Shown: positions 57,489 through 64,000 of the stretch, piece by piece | Layout of the letters: each line of letters starts with the position of its first letter | Position numbering within the stretch: position 1 is the stretch's first letter | Origin: Bacteroidales bacterium | GTDB lineage: Bacteria; Bacteroidota; Bacteroidia; Bacteroidales; UBA932 | Direction: 5' to 3' | Length of the DNA: 64,000 nucleotides | Assembly: GCA_017519185.1 (NCBI GenBank) | Contig: JAFWSX010000001.1 | Location: 1-64,000, forward strand | Notes under the pieces: generated by a model | The model's input: only the letters and a program-made list of their open reading frames with translations | What the model was told of the DNA's origin: nothing | Databases searched by the model: none | Translations under genes and position numbers: made by a program

Positions 57489-58808
57489 ATGAAAAAAGTA
57501 GCAACATTAATCCTGGCACTCGTAGCAGTCCTTCCCGCACTTGCACAGGGTAAGTACGGTAGCGGACAGGACAGTGTCGATTGCGTAGTGAACCTTTCTT
57601 ACTACAGGGAATATCTCAAACAGAACGATATGGCCAACGCCATCTCTCCTTGGAGGAAAGCCATCGCGAAATGCCCGGCTTCTGCCAGCCAGAATATGTT
57701 CATCGACGGTTGCCGTCTGATGCGCTGGGAATATTCACAGGCCAAGGACGCAGCCCGCAGGGCAGAAGTCCTCGACTCTCTGCTTATGCTCTATGACGTT
57801 CGCGCCGAGGCATATCCCAAGAATGCAGTGACTGCAATGAACAACAAGGCTATCGATATGCTCAACTACAAATGGAAGAGCGACGATCCCAAAACGCTTT
57901 TTGCCGAACTGAAGAAGATCGTTGACATGGCTGCTTCAAAGAGTTCTCCGATGGTTCTTGCCAACTATATGCAGACAGGCGTAGACCTCTACAAGAATGG
58001 ACTGCTCGAGGCTGAGAGCCTGATGAATACCTATACAGACATCGCCGGCTATGCAGACGCAGCTCTTGCTGAGAATGCAGACGGCCAGATGGTAGGCGCA
58101 AAGCAGGACATCGAGGAAATGCTTGGAGCGTCAGGTGTTGCATCTTGCGACAACCTTGTGGGTCTCTTCACCCCCCGCTACCAGGCCAATCCTGATGACA
58201 AGGCTACTCTCAACACTATCGTGAAACTTCTCGGCAACAGCGAGTGCCTCGACAGCGACCTCTATCTGTCAGCAGTGGAGAAGCTGCACGGTATGGAGCC
58301 TTCAGCAAATACTGCTTACTACCTCTACAAGCTCTATTCATCACGCGACCAGAACGACGATGCAGCAGCCACACTGGTTGACGCCATCGAGCGTTGCGGT
58401 GACGATGTCGACAAAGCAGCTGACTACTGCTTCGAGCTTGGTTCATTCTATTTCAAGAAACAGCAGAAATATGCTGATGCAGCCAGCGCCGCCAAGAAGG
58501 CAATCGACCTCAACCCCAAGCTCGCCGGCAAGTGCTACCTGCTTCTCGGTACCATCTGGGCAAGCGTAAACTGCGGTGGCAACGAGCTTGAGCGCCGCGC
58601 CAAATACTGGGTTGCAGTGGACTATATGAGCAAAGCCCGCGAAGCCGATCCGAGCCTCGCTTCTGAAGCAGACCAGCTCGCAGGACAGTACCGCAGGTAT
58701 TTCCCTCAGCAGGCAGACGCCTTCATGTATGACGTGCAGGACGGTCAGGCCTACACCGCCGGTTGCGGCGGCCTGCGCGAGACCACTACAGTACGCACAC
58801 TCAAATAA
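57489..58808 (+). CDS. Periplasmic TPR-repeat protein
   Basis: 439 aa. Signal peptide MKKVATLILALVAVLPALAQ. Helical repeats through the protein (AISPWRKAIAKCPAS near residue 52; YFKKQQKYADAASAAKKAID near residue 320) have TPR spacing. Probably a scaffold in the envelope. Located between the FadL-like protein and lptC; partner unknown. Confidence 0.8.
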   Translation: MKKVATLILALVAVLPALAQGKYGSGQDSVDCVVNLSYYREYLKQNDMANAISPWRKAIAKCPASASQNMFIDGCRLMRWEYSQAKDAARRAEVLDSLLMLYDVRAEAYPKNAVTAMNNKAIDMLNYKWKSDDPKTLFAELKKIVDMAASKSSPMVLANYMQTGVDLYKNGLLEAESLMNTYTDIAGYADAALAENADGQMVGAKQDIEEMLGASGVASCDNLVGLFTPRYQANPDDKATLNTIVKLLGNSECLDSDLYLSAVEKLHGMEPSANTAYYLYKLYSSRDQNDDAAATLVDAIERCGDDVDKAADYCFELGSFYFKKQQKYADAASAAKKAIDLNPKLAGKCYLLLGTIWASVNCGGNELERRAKYWVAVDYMSKAREADPSLASEADQLAGQYRRYFPQQADAFMYDVQDGQAYTAGCGGLRETTTVRTLK

Positions 58809-58811
58809 CAG

Positions 58812-59426
58812 TTGAAAAAATCATTTCTCATACTTATCGTCATCGGTGCCCTTGCTTCGTGCAAAGGCACCGATGCTGATATTCCGCCCATCGACTTCAG
58901 CGTGACTCCGGTGCAGACGGTGGAAGGTATGGTTGCGCGCCGCTTCCAGTGGGCCAACCTCACATATGATATGCGTGCTGGCCGTATGGACCGCTATGAC
59001 TACAAAGACACGTCCGGGGTGCAGCATACCTATGAGATATATAGCGGCGGCTTTGAGATGCTCGGCTACACGGCCGACGGTCTGCTCGAGACACAGATCA
59101 ATTCCGACGGAGCCCGCCACAATACCGTTACCGGGCAGGAGCAGTGGCTTGCCTATGGCAACGTTCACATCCAGAATCTCATCAAGGGAGAACATTCCCT
59201 CACCGACACACTCTACTGGGACCGCGACCGGAAGATGATATATACAGACTGTTTCATACAGATGTATTCTCCCCAGGGGCTGATGCAGGGCTACGGCATG
59301 GAGTCCAACGAAAAGGCCGACAATGCCATCATCCGTCACCCCTTCGATTCATACGGAATAGACCGCGACAGCACATATTTTTATTTCGACAGTGTAAATT
59401 TTGTCGGACCGCTGCAACGTTTTTAG
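58812..59426 (+). CDS. lptC: LPS export periplasmic protein LptC
   Basis: 204 aa lipoprotein (signal ends ALASC, Cys17). LptC-type beta-jellyroll sequence: EGMVARRFQWANLTYDMRAG, then TDTLYWDRDRKMIYTDCFIQ and GLMQGYGMESNEKADNAI. It would pass lipopolysaccharide from LptBFG to LptA. The start is TTG: no ATG is near, and the lipoprotein signal begins at this codon. The stop of the TPR gene is 3 nt before it. Confidence 0.86.
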   Translation: MKKSFLILIVIGALASCKGTDADIPPIDFSVTPVQTVEGMVARRFQWANLTYDMRAGRMDRYDYKDTSGVQHTYEIYSGGFEMLGYTADGLLETQINSDGARHNTVTGQEQWLAYGNVHIQNLIKGEHSLTDTLYWDRDRKMIYTDCFIQMYSPQGLMQGYGMESNEKADNAIIRHPFDSYGIDRDSTYFYFDSVNFVGPLQRF

Positions 59427-59458
59427 TCTTTTACGCATCTACATAAGGTATTTTTGTT

Positions 59459-59466
59459 TACTTTTG
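59459..59466 (+). promoter_or_regulatory. -7 promoter box for the PpiD-like gene
   Basis: TACTTTTG; gives a leader of about 80 nt, longer than most in this window. Confidence 0.5.
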
Positions 59467-59550
59467 CGTCCTTGTATGGGCGGTCGCTGCTGTAAGAAAA
59501 GGCCGTAAGTATCTGTAAATAAAAATATTAAAACTTAAACTGAACAATAA

Positions 59551-61611
59551 ATGGCTGTACTTGAAAACATCCGTGTCAAGCTCGGAGTGTTTATAACAAT
59601 CCTAATAGCGATCTCGCTATTATCGTTCATTGTAGATCCTTCAACCCTTTCCACCACTTTCCAGAGAATGTCTTCAGACAACAAGGTGGGCTCGATGAAC
59701 GGCAAAAACATTACCTATCAAGATTATTATACTGCAGTTGAGCAGAACAAGAACATGTTCGAGTCTCTCTATGGCCAGAGCCTTTCTTCAGAGGAGCAGC
59801 TCGCAGAAGTCCGCGACTACACCTGGCAGAATTATTTCGACCGCTTCGTGTTCGAGCCCAAGGCTGCTGCCGCAGGCCTTTCAGTAGGAGACCAGGAAAT
59901 GTATGAACTCACTCAGGGTTCCAACATCTCTCCGGTGCTGAGTGCACAGAGCGCCTTCCTCGATGAGAATGGCAATTTCAGCCACGAGGCCCTCGCACAG
60001 TTCATCCAGAACATCGATTACGATGCTACCGGAACTTACGGAGCTTACTGGAACTATCTGCGCGACCAGATCTACAAGCAGCAGCTCTACAGCAAGTACG
60101 ATGCACTGCTCTACAACAGTTCTATCTACAACCCGTTGCAGACCAATCTCGCCGTTGAGGCCAACAACCTCACCAGCGACGTCGATTTTGTTATGGCTAC
60201 TGTTGGTTTCGCTGCTGACAGCACGCTCAACATCACCAACGACGAGATCAAGCAATATTATAACAAGCATAAGAAACAGATGAAGCAGAGCGCCAGCCGC
60301 GACATCGAGTACGTGGTGTTCGAGGTGGTTCCTTCTCAGCAGGACATCGACGACCAGAAGGCGGAGTTCGCCACTTTGGTTGAAGAGTTTGCTGACAGCG
60401 AGAACCCGCGCAACTTCATTTCCCTCAATTCTGACAGCCGCTGGAGCGAGACCTATCTCGGTCCGGACGACATCCCCGCTGCATTCGTTGATTATGCATT
60501 CCCTGCAAGAGGCGTGACCGTCGGCCCTGTAAGCGAAATCGCAGAGGCTGACAATGTTCTTTCTGCAGTTCGCGTTGCCGACCGTAAGGTTATGCCGGAT
60601 TCAGTATATATATGGTATACCCTTTTCGACCTGACCGATGCTGCCAAGGCTGATTCCGTAGTTGCCGTCCTCAATGCAGGCCGCGACTATGAAGACCTTC
60701 GTGAACTTGGCTGGATGACCCAGCAGTTCACTGAGGCTAACAACTTCGGCGAATTCAATGCCGCTTTCGACGTGCCCCTCAACAAGGCAGTCGCCGTGCG
60801 TATGTCCGCCCTGCAGGCAATCGCCGTGCTTAAGGTGACCGACCGCACCAAACCTGCCGAGCGCGTGAAACTTGCTACACTCACCAAAATAATAACTCCC
60901 AGCGACGAAACATATCGCGACTTCCTTATGAAGGCGACAGCGCTCGCCGACAAGTCTGACGGCAAGTATGAAAACTTTGCTGCTGCAGTGAAGGAAGAAG
61001 ATCTGCCTGTCACTCCTGCGACCCGAATAGTGCAGGGAACCCGCCGCATCGGTACTGTAGACAACGCCCGTGAGGTTGTTTCCTGGGCTTTCGACTCCAA
61101 GGAGGGAGCAGTGAGCGACGTGATCACTGTCGACAACAAGTATTATTTTGTTGCGGCTGTGACCAAGGCCCGCAAGGAAGGCTATGCGCCTTTGAGTGAG
61201 GTCAGTGATGATATCTATAGTGTCCTGGCGCTTGAGAAACGTCTGGATGCCGCTGCCGCTGACGTGAGCGAGAAAGTCAAGGGTCTCGGTACACTTGAAG
61301 AGATCGCAGAGGCTTTGGGAACTACCGTGAGCCATCAGAGCGGCGTTTCGTTCGGTTCCACCGGAGGTGGCCTCGATCCGAGCTTCATCGGAGCGGTTGC
61401 TTCTGCCCCCAAGGGCAAGATCTGCGGTCCTGTGAAAGGCCAGATCGGTGTTTATCTGTTCGAAGTTCTTGACAATGAAGCCGGAGCATACTACACCGAG
61501 GATGACGTGAAACTCCGCACCTCTCAGGAAGCGCAGTATCGCCAGCAGTATCTCAGCACCGTTCTTGCTGAAGAGGCAGACGTACACGACAACCGTGCAA
61601 GATTTTATTAA
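59551..61611 (+). CDS. PpiD/SurA-like periplasmic folding factor
   Basis: 686 aa. One N-terminal membrane anchor (GVFITILIAISLLSFIV, about residues 12-28) and SurA_N-like region (GKNITYQDYYTAVEQ...). The two regions that should be parvulin isomerase domains (about residues 350-430 and 465-570) keep the fold pattern but lack the usual histidines: SVYIWYTLFDL replaces the ARHIL-type strand and AIAVLKVTDR replaces GYHIIKV. I infer a chaperone rather than an active isomerase. Probably folds outer-membrane proteins. Confidence 0.85.
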   Translation: MAVLENIRVKLGVFITILIAISLLSFIVDPSTLSTTFQRMSSDNKVGSMNGKNITYQDYYTAVEQNKNMFESLYGQSLSSEEQLAEVRDYTWQNYFDRFVFEPKAAAAGLSVGDQEMYELTQGSNISPVLSAQSAFLDENGNFSHEALAQFIQNIDYDATGTYGAYWNYLRDQIYKQQLYSKYDALLYNSSIYNPLQTNLAVEANNLTSDVDFVMATVGFAADSTLNITNDEIKQYYNKHKKQMKQSASRDIEYVVFEVVPSQQDIDDQKAEFATLVEEFADSENPRNFISLNSDSRWSETYLGPDDIPAAFVDYAFPARGVTVGPVSEIAEADNVLSAVRVADRKVMPDSVYIWYTLFDLTDAAKADSVVAVLNAGRDYEDLRELGWMTQQFTEANNFGEFNAAFDVPLNKAVAVRMSALQAIAVLKVTDRTKPAERVKLATLTKIITPSDETYRDFLMKATALADKSDGKYENFAAAVKEEDLPVTPATRIVQGTRRIGTVDNAREVVSWAFDSKEGAVSDVITVDNKYYFVAAVTKARKEGYAPLSEVSDDIYSVLALEKRLDAAAADVSEKVKGLGTLEEIAEALGTTVSHQSGVSFGSTGGGLDPSFIGAVASAPKGKICGPVKGQIGVYLFEVLDNEAGAYYTEDDVKLRTSQEAQYRQQYLSTVLAEEADVHDNRARFY

Positions 61612-61636
61612 TGAACAACTTTATCAACAAAAAATA

Positions 61637-61668
61637 TTTGTTTATTAAAAAATTAATCTTTACATTTG
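61637..61668 (+). promoter_or_regulatory. Promoter of the coiled-coil lipoprotein gene
   Basis: TTTG (61637-61640), 20-nt spacer, TACATTTG (61661-61668): full consensus. Leader of about 51 nt. Confidence 0.75.
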
Positions 61669-61723
61669 AAACGATTTATTGGCATTAATGTTTAACCAAA
61701 TACAAACACTTAACAATTTTTTT

Positions 61724-64000
61724 ATGAAAAAGATTATTTATTCACTGGTGGCGGTGCTGTTTATGGGCGGCATCTTCACTTCTTGTATTGAAAACGTCGA
61801 GCCCGAGGGTATCAACGTGATCAGGCATGCTCATGCCGATTACCTCGAGGCTTTGGCAGAGCTCCGCAAAGCTGACGCTCAGGTTCAGCAGGCAGAGGCT
61901 ACTTTGAGACTGGCTCTCGCAGCTGTTCAGCAGGGCATCGCAGCCCAGGAGCAGGAGAAAGCTAAGGCTCTTGCACTCATCAATGAACTTACTGCAGCTC
62001 AGAACGAGCAGGAAATCGCCAAGATTCTTGACGAAATGGAAGAGCAGGAAGTTCAGCATCAGATCACAATGGACGGTCTTCTCGGAGAACTTGCCCGCGC
62101 TGAGAAAAACCTTGAGGATCTCCTCTCTGCCATCGAGTTCGAGAAGCTTTCCCTTTCACAGCAGGAACTTGATGCTATCAACGCGATCCGTGATAACTAT
62201 ATGAGCTATCTCGATGAGCTCGAATCTTACTATTCAAATCAGCAGGGTATCATCGAGAGTATCTATCCGATTGTCTTCGCTTCTGTAAAAGACGGTATCA
62301 TCGATGCAGCTAGCATTGAATACATCAAAGCTACCATCGAGCAGGACATCAAGGTTAGCGAAATTGACCTCGCTTACCAGCAGAAGGCCGCTGAATTCTG
62401 GAAAGGTCTTATGGAAGACATGGCCGCTGATTATCTTGCAGAAGCTGAAGCTTATCAGGATTCAATCAACGAAATGGCTACTACTTTCGCTGACCTTCTC
62501 CGTGACTCAGTTCTCGTAGCCAACACTTACGGTCCTATCCGCGACAAGGCTATCAAAGCAGCAGAAGAAGCTCGCGACAAAGCTCTCGAGGATGCAAAAG
62601 ACGCATTTGACGATGCAGTTGAGGACATCAAAGACGACGTTAACGAGCCCGCTGACGCTCCGGACGTAGCCGATATCAAGAAAGACACTGCAACCGCTAA
62701 GGTTTCAGCTGACTTCGCTATCGACACTGCTTTCGTTCTTCCCGACCACGTAGCCGGTGACCTCATCTCTACTTATGAGGCTTACCTCAATAGCCTTTGG
62801 TATAAATATGACAGTCATATCACATTCACTACCAAAGATGGTAAGGATATTCTTGAGATCAAGATCGCTGAAGGCGAAATCACTGATGTTGATGACTACA
62901 AGGCTCTCGTAGACGATATGTGGGCTGGTGTTCAGGAAGATGATTCTCACACCGCTACCACTATCGGTCTCTGGTCAGCATACAACGATTTCTCAAGGGA
63001 TTATCTGTATGACATCAACAGCCAGGAACTTCAGGACGACGCCAAGGTTCTTGAGGCTTATGCAAAGAAAGTCCAGAACGAATATGACTCTATCCTCAAG
63101 ATATTGAAGGCTGGTAAAGAGCACAATGCAAGCGTTCTTCTGAAAGCTTGGGCTGACAAGGTTGAAGCTGCTGCTAAAGATCTTGACAAACTCGTTAAGA
63201 TTGTGAAGGACGACATGAACTTTGACGGTGATCCCGATCTGAATATTTATCAGTATCACGATGCATCTGCCGGTGACTTCAAAGGTCCGAAGGTTCTCTA
63301 CAAGGCTAATGACAATTATGGTGTAGACCAGCATCGTAAAGTTCAGATCACCGCATCTGATCCTACTGACTTCACACTTGCTGACGCTACTTCTGAATTC
63401 CTTCCGACACTTGCTTCTACCAACCTGACTCTTGCTCCTACTCAGGCTGACTCTCTGGAAGTTTTCAACGCTATCAAGGATTTCTTCACCAAGATTGCTG
63501 CTATCAACGCCAAAGCCGTTCCTTATCTGAAATTCATGGCTACCAAGGATAACGGTGCTACCTATTTCATCGACAGCATCAGGGCTGACAAGATGGAATT
63601 TGCAGGTGTTCAGCTTAAGAAGACCACTGCATATCTTGAAATGAACGATATCAAGAAGGCAGCTCTCTATGACAACAAGGGTCTCACTGCTCCCGATGTA
63701 ACTCCCGAGCCCGCTAAATACTTCAGTGGTTTGAGGAACGTGATGGATCTCTTCCTGCACTACGTAGAGGGTACTCCTCTTTGGTCAACTCTCTATAACG
63801 CTAATGACGCTAAATTCACTTGGGCTACTTCAGGCGTTCAGGAATATCTTGACTTTGTAAAACAGTATAAGACTGATAATCTCAATAAGGTTGGCTTCGA
63901 CTACTTCCGTGATTACAACAAGGATCCTTTCAAGAAGTATTCACAGATGTCAGCTGAAGGCAAGGCTCTCTACAACTGGCTCGACGCTTGCTACAAGTTC
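61724..64000 (+). CDS. Long coiled-coil lipoprotein, function unknown (partial, C-terminus beyond window)
   Basis: At least 759 residues, open to the window edge. Lipoprotein signal ends GGIFTSC (Cys21). Residues about 35-150 are Ala/Glu/Gln/Leu-rich with heptad spacing, and again about 280-310 (EEARDKALEDAKDAFDDAVE), so a long coiled coil is likely. The rest is acidic, Asp/Ala/Tyr-rich and matches no family I recognise. The codons favour T-ending forms (GCT, CTT), as in the small outer-membrane protein gene, which may indicate strong expression. It has its own consensus promoter. Confidence 0.7.
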   Translation, partial: MKKIIYSLVAVLFMGGIFTSCIENVEPEGINVIRHAHADYLEALAELRKADAQVQQAEATLRLALAAVQQGIAAQEQEKAKALALINELTAAQNEQEIAKILDEMEEQEVQHQITMDGLLGELARAEKNLEDLLSAIEFEKLSLSQQELDAINAIRDNYMSYLDELESYYSNQQGIIESIYPIVFASVKDGIIDAASIEYIKATIEQDIKVSEIDLAYQQKAAEFWKGLMEDMAADYLAEAEAYQDSINEMATTFADLLRDSVLVANTYGPIRDKAIKAAEEARDKALEDAKDAFDDAVEDIKDDVNEPADAPDVADIKKDTATAKVSADFAIDTAFVLPDHVAGDLISTYEAYLNSLWYKYDSHITFTTKDGKDILEIKIAEGEITDVDDYKALVDDMWAGVQEDDSHTATTIGLWSAYNDFSRDYLYDINSQELQDDAKVLEAYAKKVQNEYDSILKILKAGKEHNASVLLKAWADKVEAAAKDLDKLVKIVKDDMNFDGDPDLNIYQYHDASAGDFKGPKVLYKANDNYGVDQHRKVQITASDPTDFTLADATSEFLPTLASTNLTLAPTQADSLEVFNAIKDFFTKIAAINAKAVPYLKFMATKDNGATYFIDSIRADKMEFAGVQLKKTTAYLEMNDIKKAALYDNKGLTAPDVTPEPAKYFSGLRNVMDLFLHYVEGTPLWSTLYNANDAKFTWATSGVQEYLDFVKQYKTDNLNKVGFDYFRDYNKDPFKKYSQMSAEGKALYNWLDACYKF

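Noticed and set aside
61612..61660. TTATCAACA in front of the last gene as an origin DnaA box
   Set aside because: A single copy in a short promoter region; not enough for an origin.

Overview
The window is a stretch of chromosome from a member of the phylum Bacteroidota, most likely order Bacteroidales. Several things point there. Promoters follow the Bacteroidota pattern (TTTG, about 19-20 bases, TAnnTTTG). Genes have short leaders with little Shine-Dalgarno signal. SecD and SecF are fused, and Bacteroidota-typical families are present: DUF4271, DUF2723, DUF5106, the UPF0365 flotillin, and a tyrosine autokinase with a tyrosine-rich tail. I cannot name a genus from the sequence alone. The DNA is densely coding. 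I see no phage, insertion sequence, CRISPR array or integrated element, so this looks like core genome.

Layout, left to right. 1-4.1 kb (minus): capsule/exopolysaccharide export genes, namely a CpsB-type phosphatase, a Wza-type export lipoprotein and a Wzc-type tyrosine kinase cut by the left edge. 4.2-10.7 kb: uvrC, a large secreted protein with a metalloprotease-like motif followed by a PnuC-family transporter, and a thioredoxin-like lipoprotein. 10.7-19.3 kb: a small outer-membrane protein, groES-groEL, then a minus-strand operon DUF2723-tyrS-rbfA-FtsX-like permease. 19.4-21.9 kb (plus): SUI1-like factor, DUF4271, hemD-like, rnpA, yidD. 22.2-28.6 kb: secDF on minus; a PD40/SPOR-like protein, NfeD and FloA on plus. 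28.7-29.3 kb: tRNA-Ser(GCU) and tRNA-Pro(UGG) separated by a hairpin-rich spacer. 29.3-33.7 kb (minus): thioredoxin-barrel protein, GH3 glycosidase, gcvH, ruvA. 33.8-41 kb (plus): sufS-sufE-sufT-folK-glyS, a YegP-like protein, acyl-CoA synthetase, GH43-like lipoprotein. 41.5-55.3 kb: mnmG-ybeY, mdh, tonB, hflX, an alpha/beta hydrolase, fumarate reductase/succinate dehydrogenase subunits A and B, ruvB, mfd. 55.3-64 kb (plus): coaX, a FadL/OmpP1-like protein, a TPR protein, lptC, a PpiD-like chaperone, and a long coiled-coil lipoprotein cut by the right edge.

Most genes serve housekeeping (DNA repair, translation, protein folding and export, Fe-S assembly) and cell-envelope work. The most informative non-gene signals are two identical perfect 14-bp palindromes matching the ParB-binding site parS. 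One lies in the signal-peptide codons of the GH43-like gene and the other inside mnmG, which suggests the window lies near the replication origin. There is also a 60-nt dispersed element (50 of 60 bases identical, no gaps) found in sense orientation just after yidD and again just after mnmG. Finally, a 65-nt hairpin after tRNA-Ser has arm differences that all form G-U pairs in plus-strand RNA. I found no clear multi-gene system of an undescribed kind. The best leads for new biology are the metalloprotease-propeller-barrel protein with its PnuC partner, the thioredoxin-barrel fusion, the dispersed 3' element, and the truncated coiled-coil lipoprotein.
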